Shown piece after piece: positions 46,053 to 58,280 of a stretch of 64,000 nucleotides of DNA (its first letter is position 1; each line of letters starts with the position of its first letter). This stretch comes from Bisporella sp. PMI_857. Taxonomy: Eukaryota; Ascomycota; Leotiomycetes; Helotiales; Helotiaceae. Under the pieces are notes generated by a model. That model did no database searches and was not told the DNA's origin. It saw only the letters and a list, made by a program, of their open reading frames with translations. Where the stretch lies: the NCBI GenBank assembly GCA_021307315.1, contig JAJSPD010000050.1, positions 289,250 to 353,249 of the forward strand, written 5' to 3'. The position numbers were made by a program, and so were the translations under genes.

Positions 46053-47421
46053 AGGAGAATTGCAATGGGCATGAGCCGAAAGATGAGCAAGGAGTAAGAG
46101 CGGCCCAAGGTTGAGATGGAAGATGGTGATGAGGTGGAAGCAGGGGAGTATGGAGTTAGAGCTGAGGTTGGATACGTGGAAGCAGAAGGGGGGCTGCTGG
46201 AATGGAGTTTCGAGGACCGTAATGATTTCCTTGCCTGGATGTGCTCGTTTTTATGGGTTTTCGTATGGTCAGTTACGGATCGGGTATGATTATGATATCT
46301 TTTATGTTTGTTATTGTAGAATTTTTATTTGATTTTGGTAATCAATCTTCGCTTGCGATGTTTAGGGGCATAGAGAGTACACATGTAGGTTACACGCTAA
46401 GGTAAAATAAGGTAAGTGGAATCATTTGCCACTCCTTCACTAGGAACAGTCTAAGCGTCTCAGGTGTCGGTGGAGCTTAACTTTATACTTTTGTACGTGG
46501 CCAAATTATTAGCAGTGGCCTCTGTAGCAAGGGCAAATGCTGTACACTGATATATAAATCACTAGCCCCCTCCGCCAGATGATATGCTTAAGAGGTAGGA
46601 GGCAGACAAATGGCGAAATCCAGGTCGGAGGTCCTGGATTAATTTGCCATAGACCTTCAGTGGAGATCCCACGATAAGAAAAAGTGCTAAGAAGCAGTTT
46701 TACCTTCACTACGGTACCCAAAACTCGCCTCGTTGGGCCAGTCAAACCGCTGATGGTCATGGGTCATGAATATCATACATACCAAAATGCTCTTCTTGAC
46801 TACAAGACTAGCTACTGACAGCGCAATCCGTGAAGAGAGTAAAGTACCCTATATGGAAGCGGGGCCTTGTCAGGTCAATACGAGTAGTTAGAAGTTCAGA
46901 CCTCCAAGAAGCTGGGCAAAAGTTAGGTCAAATTAAGACCTCACAGCCAACGGCATTAACATCATTTCAGAAGCCTTGTTAATGGGGTTTAAACTATCGT
47001 TGATTATGCATTCTTAAATATACTTAGCATAGGCTCACATTCACGATCTAGGACCCTTGTTCTAATTAGGTGATACATTGCCACACTACGGCTCCCTGAT
47101 CACGGCGTTCCTGATTGACCTATAAGATGTGCATTCGCTTGGTTTTAATTCTGTATCGCGCATCTTGTGCTGTTTCTCAAATCTTTCGTGGAAAGCGCAC
47201 CCCAGTTGTAGTCACATTATCCGGTATGTAAGATAACTCCTAAGTGTCGTGCAGAAATGTCTCAACATTGCACTTTAGTGCCAGCTCAATATATCCTCAA
47301 GATCGAGGCTGCGCCTTCACCTGTAAATATTCCTCACATCGTTAAATCAACTTATCCAACGACTGACGCAGGACACCAGCCTACGCTTGCTATATCTTTG
47401 CCTGAAGGTTGTGCACTTCGG
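46053..47421. other. Intergenic region, no gene seen
   Basis: The spacer between the facing 3' ends of the zinc-finger gene and the transporter gene. The frame at 46111-46332 is Gly/Trp-rich and directly follows the zinc-finger stop, so it is likely untranslated sequence. Confidence 0.45.
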
Positions 47422-49473
47422 TCAAACAGAATCAATGTGTGAAGGCGTCTCGATCTCCGTCTTTACGGACTCGATGGCCTCGGTCTCAAGAAGTTCAGTC
47501 AGACCAACCTCCGTCCTACACTCAGCTAACAATTCCGAGTCTTGCTCGCCCGTGTGACTCTTAAAGATCCTGTCCATCTCTTCAAGAGTCGCATTTTTTG
47601 TTTCCGGTAGGCAGTACCATACCCACACAATGCCAACAGCCAAGAAAACGGCAAAGAAGATGTATGTTCCCCAGGCCCAATGGTCGAACATAGGTGGAAC
47701 AAAGAAGGCAATAGCAAAGTTATTGACCTATAGCGCGTATTATCGTCAGACACAAGGCAGCTCATCTTCTGAACACTGGGGCACTTACCCAATTAGACGA
47801 AGCGCCAATGGATGCTCCTTTCGCACGAATAGATAGAGGGAAGATCTCGGAAACTGCCTATACGTTAGCTCATTCTCAACTCACGCTGGGTTCCGACTGG
47901 ATCCAAGAATTGATTTACCGAGAGTCCAGCTGACTGGTCCCCAGGTGGCACCAAATGCACCGACATATATCCAAATTGCGGCCACAGCGACCCATCCCGC
48001 ATCAGCATGTGAGGTCCAGTCATGACGGAACTTGGCAACGATAATGCCGGCGATTACCATAGTGGCAAACATGACAAGCGAACCAACTATCAACAATGGT
48101 TTCCGGCCAACCTTGTCAATTATAAGCATTGCCGGAATGGTGCTGACGAAGAACACCACGCCAGTGACACCAGTAGCAAGTAATGCTTGTGTCCCCCCGG
48201 TCAGGCCCAAGGAAACGAATACCTGAGAGGCATAGTAGATGATTGCGTCAATTCCAGACCTATTGTTGAAGTCAGAGGCGCCCGCAAGGGGAAAAAGCTC
48301 ATTACTCGATGGCTACATACCATTGCTGAAAGAACATCACAAGCCATGCCGTTGCAACTCGCTTGAAGTTGTCCCATGTCCTAACAATGACAAAATACTG
48401 AGCAGCTTCCTTTCTCCAAATTGATGTCTTTTCCTTCTCAGCAAGATGTGGGAATTGCCGTTGGAAGATGCGGGTTTCGAAGAGGCACTCAGCTTTTATC
48501 TCCTTGTATTCGATCATGATCAGTTCATGATCTTTGGGTAGCTTTCTCAGCCAGGCGAGGGTGTCGATCGCTTTCTCATCCTTTCCTTTGCTGATCAGCC
48601 AGCGAGGCGAAAATGGCAACCACCAAATTCCCAACGCGAGGCAAACAGCGGGGATGCCTTGGATGATCGATGGAAGACGCCAGGCTAGATCTGACTGTCC
48701 CTCACCGATACCTCCAATGTGGTTGCTACCGTAACCGACCCAGAAAGAAAGCATTATACCAAGAATAGTGGCTAGTTGGTAGAATGAAACAAGGAAACCG
48801 CGAAGCTCCGGAGACGAGATCTCGGCATTGTAGAGCGGTCTACAAATGAGGCGAGGTTAGCCTGATTTACTGATGGAGCAATAACAATAAACAAGATGAA
48901 ATGAAGCTCTTACCCAACACCACTGAACGTTCCAGCACCAAGACCTGTGAAGAACCTTCCCGCGTAGAGCAAGGCCGGGTTATGATAGGTTGCGCCGCAG
49001 TAGAGGTAGCTTCCCAAGATCACCCAGCAGCAAGCCGCGAACATGGTATACTTTCTCGAAAACACTTCTCCGAATACTCCTGCAGTCAGACTGCCAACAA
49101 TACCGCCGAGTTGCAGGACAGATGTCAGCCAGCCCGTGGCGGCAGGTGACTGTACGACAGAAGGGAAGTTATCGGTGAATCTTGTCATGACAAGAGACTG
49201 GCCGAGGACTCCTTGCTGGTATCCATATTCGAAGCCACCAAATCTATAAAAGAGTCAGTTTTCTGTCACGTAGGAATGAAGCACTTTCACTCACGAAGCG
49301 AAGAATGCGATCACCATGATTTTAGGATTCTTTATCAATGTCGTCCATTTGGTCTTGCTCGCAACTCGGACGCGAAAATCCGCCGCAGAGACTTCTGGAC
49401 GAGTCATGATTTTCAAGCTTCCCTTTGCGAAATATTGACGACTAAAGTTAAGGGGAACAGGATAGATAGTCAT
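47422..49473 (-). CDS. MFS sugar transporter
   Basis: Six exons: 49473-49295, 49243-48914, 48839-48321, 48259-47919, 47853-47789 and 47727-47422, giving 579 residues. All introns have GT donors and AG acceptors (GTGAGT, GTAAGA, GTATGT, GTAAAT, GTAAGT). Sugar-porter hallmarks are present: FGGFEYGYQQGVLGQ in helix 1, AGRFFTGLGAGTFSGVGPLY, PFSPRWLISKGKDEKA closing the N-domain (a PESPRW variant), QQWSGIDAIIYYASQVF in helix 7, DKVGRKPLL, and PETKNATLEEMDRIF after helix 12. Twelve membrane segments are expected. It would import a hexose or related sugar by proton symport. It starts at MTIYPVPLNF; Met23 (MTRPEVSAAD) is an alternative. It lies 1.3 kb from the secreted DUF1593 gene, divergently arranged, so common control is possible. 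Confidence 0.92.
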
Positions 49474-50805
49474 GGGTAAAAAAAAGAAGAAGAAAAAAAC
49501 CCGAACGGAAGAGGTGGAAAGACATCAAAGATATATAGAAAAGAAGGCTCCCACGATTGCCCAGACGAACAGAACACAAATTCTCAATAATGGGGTAATG
49601 GGAACTAAAAAATGTGGAGGCGGGAGAGGCTTTGCTATGCATGTGGGCTTTTCATAATTTCCCCGATGTTTCTTGGGGAAAGGCTTGACGTTATCCCCCA
49701 CTCATGCGGCCTTCGACGCTTCACAACGGCTTCCTATAACGATGTTCGTAGGCTCTGCCTACCCCTTTGGGATTCTCTCTCATTTCAGTGGCCGGAGAAA
49801 CCTCGGTCGCTCTCAGAGGTTCTGAATGGATGAAATATAGCCGATTCGGCCTTCTTTGGTATAGATATAGGATTGGAAATAATTTTACACTCACTTGATG
49901 GATCCCGCACGTTCGTCGTGCAGGCGACTCCGCAAATACCATGTCCAAGCGCCGGATTCTAACCAATGGGTTTGTTAGGGTTATATGTATCTGATTGGAC
50001 GAAATGAAGAAGAATAAAAAAATCAAAAGAATCAAGGCTAAAGGTCGGCTAATCTCGTATATTTGTTAGAGATAGGTGGTGCAGAGTTGTACACCTTAAG
50101 GGTCGTCACTAATAAAGTAATGCAGCGAACTCAGCAACGCCATGTCTTGGTCGCCATCAATGTTGACATTTTGCCCCCTGGAGCCCTTGTATCATAACAC
50201 ATGCTAATTGAAATGTCAATCAAAAAAGAAATAATACTGAGAAGTTGAAGATTTGGTCGGAAGAGACAACCCAAAAAGTAACACTAAACCAGCAGCAGCC
50301 CAACCTGGTCATCTGCATATTCTAAATCGGGTTGGATCTGACTCGGTATATCATGTGATGCAAGAACCAAGTGTGTACAATATGTATGTGCGAGGATATA
50401 GATTTAGACAACAGGCTAACTCGTGTAAAGGCTACCCCAGTGGGGCCCCAGGCTCCAAGAGCTTCCAGACCCTGAAGTCTGGCATGTCGTCACGACTCTG
50501 GGGTTCGGAGCGACCTTCGGCAACTTGCAGTCTGGTATGACCCAGGCAATTCGAACCACAACTGGCTCAGCAATTCAGTTAATTTGAATGGCGCAGGGAA
50601 ATAGGGTATCGATCGAAAGAAGAAATTCTACACACACAAAGCTTGTCGTAAGAGAGCGCATTAGTGTATAGTCCCTGTCGTCGACCGAAGAAGTAATCTT
50701 ACGCACCCAAAACATGTCGGGACGGAACAATGGCCTACAAAAAGGCTGCTCTACATCTTACTCTCAACACTTTGCGTATCAAACGATCCTTGATCTCGTC
50801 TCACC
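49474..50805. promoter_or_regulatory. Divergent promoter region between transporter and DUF1593 genes
   Basis: About 1.3 kb with no supported coding region, flanked by genes transcribed away from each other. The A-rich stretch at 49477-49500 lies just upstream of the transporter start. No specific operator was identified. Confidence 0.4.
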
Positions 50806-52435
50806 ATGAAGGCCTCTGCGATTGTACCGTTTCTCGCTCTCCCTTCAATATGTGCTGCTTTGCATCCGCGTGACTTTAACAAAGACGCAGCAGCAGTTCG
50901 TTCCACGAATGGATCGCCACCGGACCTTAGTCGGCTTCCAGTCTTCAAGACCAAACCACGAATTTTCGTCCTTACAGACATCTTGAACGAACCAGATGAT
51001 TCCGAGTCGATGGTACGATATCTGCTGTACTCAAATGAATTCGATACCAAGGCCTTTTGCGCGACGACATCTACTTGGCTTCGCAATGGAACTCACCCAG
51101 AGGCTATAAGACAGATTATCACAGCATACAGCAAAGTCACGAATAACCTGAACAAGCATGTGCACCCAAAATCTCAATATCCGCCTGCCGAACAACTTCT
51201 TTCCCTGGTCACCACTGGTCCAACTGTATGTAGAGGAACCGAACTTGGAAATCATGGACGCTGTTACTAACTCGCATTTTCAGATCTACGGCAAAGCAGC
51301 TCTCTCTCTGCCCATCAGCGAAGGGGCTCTGAAATTGGTCACAGCCCTAGAAGAGTCTCCAGAACCATTGTGGGTTACTGTTTGGGGAGGGGCCAACACT
51401 CTTGCCCAATCTCTGGACCACATCGAACGCACTAAATCCAGCTCTGAAGCTGCTAGTTTGAGGTCACGGCTGAGGGTGTATACCATCTCCGACCAGGACG
51501 ACACAGGAGACTACATCCGAAGCAAATACTCGGATGTGAGATATATCGCCTCCATACACGCCTTTAGCCAGTACTCCTTGTCTACCTGGAGGGGTATTTC
51601 AGCAGTTGATATCCCTGGAGCGGATAACACAAAGGTTTCGGCCCTGTGGCTCAAAAATAACATCCAACTTGGTACTCTCGGCGCCGAATACCCAACTCCC
51701 ATCTATTTAATGGAAGGAGACACTCCAACATTCCTGTACCTCATTCAAAACGGCTTAGGAACCCCTGAATTCCCTCATTTTGGAAGCTGGGGAGGCCGTT
51801 ATGGTGCGGTCAACGTAGGAGGGGTTCATTTTGCTGATACTGTTGACCGGCTGGTTGGAATTGATGGAGTATCTCGTGGTGCATCAGCAGCTACAATTTG
51901 GCGCTGGCGAGACCATTTCCAAAATGACTTTGCAGCTCGAATCCAATGGTCATTAACATCAGACTTCTGGAAGGCGTCACACCCACCAATTCCCTCCATC
52001 AACGGCAGCTCTGGCCCGGAATATCTGAACATCACGGTAACGGGCAACCAGACATTGGTGCTCGATGCTAGCGGGTCGCACGACCCTGATCACCCGTCGA
52101 GTAACTCTGGACTCGAGTTTCAATGGTATCAATATAACGAGCCCTCGGGCAATAATCCGGATGGACCTATACCAGGCTTGCAGCTGATTCTCAAGCCTCT
52201 ATCCCCGCCAGTAGGAACTAATGGGACTTTAGCTACGAACGACGCAGGATTTTCCGGTGCGGTATTGGGTCCGAAGATTCAAGTCACTGTCCCGTACGCT
52301 CCGCCCCCGATCCTGACTCCGATCCTTGCCGCTCAAACTACCATCCACCTGATCCTTCAAGTCACGAGCAAGGATGCCCCTCTCCCCCTCAGGAGATATA
52401 AGAGGGTTCTGTTGACGTATCCGATTGCAAAGTAG
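50806..52435 (+). CDS. Secreted DUF1593 (nucleoside-hydrolase-like, cellulose-binding) protein
   Basis: Two exons, 50806-51225 and 51284-52435, with a 58-nt phase-0 intron (GTATGT, ACTAAC, TTTCAG), give 523 residues. A signal peptide is evident (MKASAIVPFLALPSICAA). The N-terminal domain matches the DUF1593 type: RIFVLTDILNEPDDSESMVRYLLYSNEFD, with an Asp pattern like nucleoside hydrolases, then LWVTVWGGANTLAQSLDHI and RLRVYTISDQDDTGDYI. The C-terminal part (from about residue 370) has a beta-sandwich look (ITVTGNQTLVLDASGSHDPD), as in the paired C-terminal DUF of this family. Relatives were described as cellulose-binding proteins. Catalytic activity has not been shown to my knowledge. Several Asn-x-Ser/Thr sites fit secretion. 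The neighbours are a sugar transporter and a cutinase-like esterase. Confidence 0.85.
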
Positions 52436-53481
52436 ATACATTTCCGGCAGCCTTTCCACCTGGAAGCAAAGCCGGTTGTTGGCTATACAGTGGCTCTAGC
52501 TTATAAGAGTCAGCTGACTGTCCTTAGCCGTGAGGTTGGGCATTCGGGCCTAATCTACAATCTAATGGAAGAAGAAAATTAAATTAAAAAATTAAAAAAA
52601 TTATTTAAAAAAAACACTTTTATATCTCTATATCTCTATATCTCTATATCTCTATATATAATAATTTTAAATCGATCTGATTGGCTGAACAACAAGTAGA
52701 ACATTTTACTCTATCTACTAGCTTATTCAGTATTATGGTGTAACGTTCTGGGTTTGTCCTGTAGAGGGCTTAGGTCACGTTAGTTGGTACAGTATATTAA
52801 AATAGACTAAATAGGGGTCCTTCACATAGAAGTGAAGACGCTGCAAGTATAATAAATGAATGTCAATTGCTAGACTACTAATGAAGTTGAGCACCAAGCT
52901 CCTAACTAATGAATGCCTATCTACATATGTATCAAGGAAAGTAAGATATCGGTTTGATATATACATAACAGATTATTTTTAAGAATAAGAAGCCTTAAGC
53001 ATTTCAACGTGTATTACATAGTTTGCGTATCGATTTAACCACGGCAAGGCGTGATGTGCATAGTAGAAAGACCGGGCAAATACATAGCGAAAGCCAGGCC
53101 AGAGAACAACTGAACATCACTAATACTAATAAGGCCCCAAAAAGCGGCATCCCGCGCCTAGACCCATCGCCGAGACAAATAATGAGTGGCTCAGATGAAA
53201 GGCATACTTTTCTATTCCACAACAACCTCACCTGTAAGATGCAAAAAACCAGCGATATGCAAATGATGACCCGAACACACTCTGAAGCTCAAAGTTTCGT
53301 ATTCGTAACTAGCTAGTTTTATATTAAACGGAATGCCCTCTGATGGTGACCACTGAAAACTCTATATAAACGAAGCGCTCGGTGTAATTTCTAAAGACTC
53401 CTAAGTTAGAAGCCTCTGGTGTACCACAAAAGGCCGAGGCGTCATAGACGCGCTTTGAACAGGCCCTCCATTGATGCACAC
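52436..53481. other. Convergent 3' intergenic region with microsatellite
   Basis: Lies between the facing ends of the DUF1593 and cutinase genes. It is strongly AT-rich from 52560 and holds a hexanucleotide TATCTC tandem run at about 52622-52657. Open frames at 52775-52966 (-) and 53023-53316 (+) have no motif. Confidence 0.5.
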
Positions 53482-54338
53482 TTATGCTCCGATTGTTTTC
53501 AAGATCCACGCCGCAGCAACCAGATCATAATCTTGGGCATAAGCGATGTGAAGCGAGAGACTGTCTGCGCCTTCTGATGGGGAGCAGACTCCATCGCCGT
53601 TGTTGCACCAGTCTGCGGTGACATTAAGGTAACGGTCATGCAGGTATTGGACCTGGTATTCAAGACGAGGGTATTTCTATGCCATCATGTTAATGTTATA
53701 AACGTGGGGCGGGGTCAAATAATTGAGGAACTTACGCCAGTGACGTTCCAGGTGTTGTTGCCGAAGTTGTATGATTGGAATGGTGCATGCCTAGGGTTAC
53801 CATAATAGACGTTGGCAGCAACTACAAAGTGTCGGGTTAGTGAAGAGTTTCATTGGCCAATTTAAGAAGGCGGGACTGTAGACACCAGGGTTTATTGTCC
53901 TAACATACTATGCTTTGAGACCTCTTCCGAAATCAGAGGTTGAGTGACATTGCCAAGGGTTGAGTCTCCTCCACCACCAGCAAGAGCGTCCCCAACAATC
54001 ATAGCGCCCTGGGAGTAGGAGATCAACACGATCTTGGCATCAGGACAAGCTATAGCGTAGGCATTTACCTGGCTGCCAACAGCTGTTCGACCGATGAAAT
54101 AGCTGTCTGATCCTGACTCATCAACAGCAGGATAGATAATATCCTCATAATTGGAAGTCAGATTCGTGTTCTCAGCGACAAGTTCGGCCATGGAATATGT
54201 CGTTCCTGGGTATGACTCGGTAGTACCACGGGCTAACATAAAATGTATATCGGCACAAGCCTTGCTGCTCGTGACGGCAGCCTGGACGAGACTGACGGGC
54301 AAGGCTATGAGGAGGGTGGCGGTAGTACGGTAGAGCAT
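53482..54338 (-). CDS. Cutinase / acetylxylan esterase family (CE5) secreted hydrolase
   Basis: Three exons, 54338-53909, 53821-53736 and 53676-53482, give 236 residues. The introns are GTATGT...TTTGTAG (87 nt) and GTAAGT...GCATAG (59 nt). A signal peptide covers the first 20 residues (ATLLIALPVSLVQA). The alpha/beta-hydrolase triad of the cutinase family is complete: Ser109 in ISYSQGA, Asp200 in NNGDGVCSP and His215 in SLHIAYA. The family opening ADIHFMLARGTTE and four or more Cys residues for disulfides are present. The nucleophile motif S-Y-S-Q-G leans towards acetylxylan-esterase-like members, which have G-Y-S-Q-G, as much as true cutinases. The enzyme would cleave ester bonds in plant cutin or acetylated xylan outside the cell. 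It is the last intact gene before the transposon-rich end. Confidence 0.92.
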
Positions 54339-55784
54339 CTTTTGATATGGGCCACCGAACGAATGGATAACTGCTTGGAATGGAGGAATGAATGGTCGAA
54401 CTAGCTTAAAGATGGTGTCAACCCATTCTCATAAGTATTGTGGTTTGAAGTATGCACACGACGAGGAACACGCGTCAAATGTTTCGAACTAAGATAAGTA
54501 GAGATTCCGCCAGGTAAGTGGATATCCCAACAGCAGTCTCGCCGGCAAGAATCTGATTATGAGCACCCTATCGAGCCTAGGGCGTATAAACTTACCATAT
54601 TGTACAGCAGAGATCTCATCCACCAGTATTCAGTCTTGCTTCTCCGAAATTGTATCGTCCCCACACTGCTAGATCGCCGCGCTCGTTCGACATCAATAGA
54701 TGATTCCCAGGTACCTCCATCACTATTATCCCACGCTCGAGGCAGCAAAAGGCATATAAGGGACACGAAAGGGTACAATCTAGGATATACTAAAACGTGG
54801 GGTGTGACCTAATACCACGATTTTGAGCCACTTCGTTGGTCTCCGGTTGTGTCTACCTTTCACCATCAATAAAAGCCTGTCTAATAACTGAGTGTTACAG
54901 TGTTCCATCTTGTCGGTATCATACCCCTCCGAAGGTTCCTCGACGTTACACCCAACGCCTGGCCCCGGCTCTCTGCCGTTACTGTACTAGAGCCTCTACC
55001 AAAGCCTCGTTGAGCCACAGGCGTTCCCGAGCGCAAACCGCCGTCCAAGAAGAGCGGGAGGAGGCCAAACAAATGAGTCTCCATAGGCCCATACCTTAGC
55101 TTCAATTTAATTCCCGATAAGCGAATCCGATATTTACTGTAAAAGCAATCAGGACTCAGGTTACTCTTCGAGCTCTAGTGACGTGAAGGCCGTGTATTAC
55201 CGCCAGATGAGAGCGCAGTTTGCTGCGGAGGGGCCGATTATGGTCGATCTCTCTGACGCGTTCAAGGCCATGGTGAAGATCAGGGAATAGAATTGGAACT
55301 CGTGGGTCTCTTTTCGGTCCGACAGTTAACATACCCGCCCGATTACAGGTACTGTCGGGACCGGAAGATTGCAAGTTCGGAGGCCCATCTCCTCGCAGCA
55401 CAGGTCCAAGACTTCAAGACATACCTTGTCTGGCGGAAGAACCACTCGCGTGCTGGTGCTGCGAGGGAGAGCAGCCCAGAGAGATACTGGAAGATGCTCA
55501 GCATGCACTGCATGCGCACTGTCCAAGCGGCGCAAAGCGGGCCGGCCCCCCGAGCATGTTTGTGCGTGCGGGCCATTTCCCGCTCGCCGCGCCTTGTTCC
55601 CTTCTGCTATAAGAGTGGAACGAGAGGCTGAAAAAAAGATAATATTTTCATTGCTTAATAAGCTAATAAACTAGCCTATTTTAAACTTTGCGCGAGTTTT
55701 TAATAGTAAACTTGAATAATTTGAAAAAAAATCAATTTTGCCCAAAGTATTTAGTACTATAAAAATGTGACGGTATGCGCTGTA
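54339..55784. other. Gene-poor region with a possible coding remnant
   Basis: The + strand frame 55180-55290 reads DVKAVYYRQMRAQFAAEGPI and VDLSDAFKAMVKIRE before a TAG, and a neighbouring frame stays open to 55631. The pieces look like an old coding relic of unknown origin. Composition shifts to AT-rich after 55630. No intact gene was seen. Confidence 0.35.
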
Positions 55785-56070
55785 CTATCCCCCTCCCCTA
55801 ATAATCAGTACTCCCATGGGTTAAACGAATCTTCAAAGCCTCTTGGTGGATAGAACCCTTGCAACTGACTATTATTCCTTACAAAAACCTTGCGAAAACC
55901 CGCAAGTAGAACTAAAAGTGGAGTTAGCCCAGCTCGAGCCCCACTTTAGCATCATTTTACTGGCTGTTATCCTAGCAGATAAAACTTATACCCATGAAAT
56001 AAACTACACACAGGCCAATTTCAGGACAAATCAACCCATGGAAGTACTGATTATTAGGGGAGGGGGATAG
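55785..56070. mobile_element. MITE-like element with 38-bp inverted ends and TA target duplication
   Basis: The left end (55785-55822) begins CTATCCCCCTCCCCTAATAA and is nearly perfectly repeated in inverse orientation at the right end (56033-56070), with one evident mismatch. Both ends are flanked by the dinucleotide TA (55783-55784 and 56071-56072), the target duplication made by Tc1/mariner-superfamily transposases. The 286-bp body has no credible coding sequence, so it would depend on a transposase elsewhere in the genome. The near-identity of the inverted ends suggests that it is not very old and has escaped strong mutation, in contrast to the retroelement nearby. Confidence 0.85.
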
Positions 56071-56072
56071 TA

Positions 56073-57776
56073 TATCTACGAATACAGGGGGCAACGGTGG
56101 TATATTACGAGAATCTAAAGCTAGAGGAAGAGGAGAGAGAGAAGCGAGGAATATATACATGGTAAGCTCCCAGAATAGGCCTAGCGCCTGCGCACGTACC
56201 AGTCATGCTTCGCAAGCTTGTGCAGAGCTTCGCGTAGCCAAGTGGCCAGCTCGTTACGTGGCTGCCATGACACTGCCATGACAACGATTCCCTGTCTCTC
56301 GGTGGACAACATAACCGGGACTAAATGGACCAAGTGTGGGGTGGTAGAGCAGTGTGGCGAGATTTATACACGGTCGAACAAAGACTAACCTCTACCATTT
56401 TGCTAAGTTCCCGAGTCCTCTACTTATACCCCCCATACCCCCGGCGACCCCTTTACGAGGCTAAAACCTAGAGCCATTACCGAGCCCCTTATCGCAGCTG
56501 GCACGTGATACGCCTGCACCTGATGCCAAGGTCAAGCAACACTGTTAATAAAATATATTGTTTTGAAGCAATCCCTTTACAAAATGTTTAAATTAAAAAA
56601 GGAATCAAGAATCCGGAAGCTATTTAATGCATCTGAAACAAAACAAGAACACCTACTTCGTTAATTGTCGCGTTAATTGTAGTCGAAGTCGGCGTTCAAT
56701 CAAAGACTCGCTTATTTAGTCCGGGTTATTTTGTCCACCGCGAGTCTGTCTATCTGTAGGCTCTGTGCCTACGCTTAACACTTTTAAAATACATTTGAGT
56801 TTTTTTTGGTTTTGTTAACTAAGCATAATTAATACGTATTTTTTTTTAGCTTGTGATTTTGTAAATTAAATTAAATTAAACTTTACCCATCTCCGCTGTT
56901 TTCATTCTTTTCCTGCCCTCTCCTAGCCATCTCAAGAGGTTATCCGCCATGGGACTCTTAATCAGTGGACAGGAGGCGGCCGAACAACCTATCCGCAACT
57001 TGAGATGCCACTGGATGATCGACCAGATGTTGCCTATGTCCTGCGGCTCTTTAACGAGTTGACCGCTAAGACGTCGTCATGGGCTCGGAGATGATCCATC
57101 TTGTGTCCGGAGCGATAGAATAGGATGCCAACTCCACCATTTGGGGCAGGGTGGCGAACATCACTTGTCCTGGAACAGATATTGATTACGAGGACTGGTG
57201 TATTGGGATTGGAAAGATGGTCGTGGCCACGGTTGGTGCTGATATTTTCACCCGAATTGGCTGGCGGATCAAAGGAGAGTCGAGCACGGGGAACACTTTC
57301 CTGTCAGCCATGTCGAATGGCTGACCAGCCTCGGGCTACACCCCCGATGTGGCTTCCTGGCCGTAGGGGAAGTTATCCCGGCCCTAGGCTCGAATTTTTA
57401 TATCAGGCACTTGTGCTGAAAGCAAATTCACAAAGTTTAGTTAACTTTAATTACTAAGTACAAAGCGCTACAATAATGCCAGATTTAATAGCGTTAAGTT
57501 CCGTAGCAGGTGTCTAAACTGTATGCCTCAAATTATATTATATTAGTTAGCTAGGAATATATTAAAAAGAAAAGGCTTGGTCAGGTTCTGCGTATGAATT
57601 TTTGGAGTTCAAGAGAGCTTGAAATCGGCCCTTTAACCATACAACTAGAAGTTGCTGCAGCATATTATTCACGCACTCAAGGTGGTGAGTGATACAGAAA
57701 AATAAAAGGCTTGTACTTTATCTATGCGATTAGTAGACCATCAATAACTTTATCACTTTTATAAAAACGGTTAATA
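56073..57776. other. AT-rich repeat-zone DNA, no gene seen
   Basis: Mostly AT-rich. The segment 56930-57420 is less so and shows scraps of protein-like sequence split over frames (for example VSHVEWLTSLGLHPRCGF), probably an old repeat or gene relic. No terminal repeats were identified. Confidence 0.4.
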
Positions 57777-57960
57777 TCTCAAATACCATCAAAAAGTGCC
57801 GATATTTCTCAAATACCATCTTTTTTTTTGACCTCTATCTGGCCATACCACCTTTTTAAAACAATAGTATTTCAAATAAAGGCCAAAAAAATAATAGTAT
57901 TTCAGATAAACACTAAAAAAATAATGGTATTTAAAATATTTCTGAAATACCATCATTTTT
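57777..57960. repeat. 30-bp repeats in opposed orientation
   Basis: TCTCAAATACCATC occurs at 57777-57790 and 57807-57820, 30 bp apart. A related motif in the opposite sense (AATAGTATTTCA) occurs at 57863 and 57893, again 30 bp apart, with a third variant (AATGGTATTTA) at 57923, followed by GAAATACCATCA. The arrangement is head-to-head and could fold into hairpins. Confidence 0.6.
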
Positions 57961-58089
57961 GTAACAAACAGAAAGCAGCAAGAGTTGCGATATAGCAAGT
58001 AAAGACACGTATGTAGTATAAACAAGTAACTAGCAAATGCAAAAGTAATAGTATTGTATTAATATGAAATATAAGTCTAGGTTATACGC

Positions 58090-58280
58090 TTTTATAGTAG
58101 CTGTAAGCCTGTAGCTGCTGTAACTGCAAGCCTATAGCTGGCCATAAGCGGGGTACGCCGTTTACAGCCCAGAAAACACTGTAGCTGAAGCTTGTAGCTG
58201 CTGTAGCTGCTGTAGCTGCTATAGCTGCAAGTTTGTAGCTGGCTATAAACGGAATACGCCGTTTGCAGCCCTGAAAGTAC
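58090..58280. repeat. Tandem duplication of about 117 bp with GTAGCTGCT core
   Basis: The block containing TATAGCTGGCCATAAGCG and TACGCCGTTTACAGCCC (about 58131-58170) recurs as TGTAGCTGGCTATAAACG and TACGCCGTTTGCAGCCC (about 58235-58272), with C/G to T/A differences. Between them GTAGCTGCT-like nonamers repeat several times (58190-58225). Confidence 0.7.
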
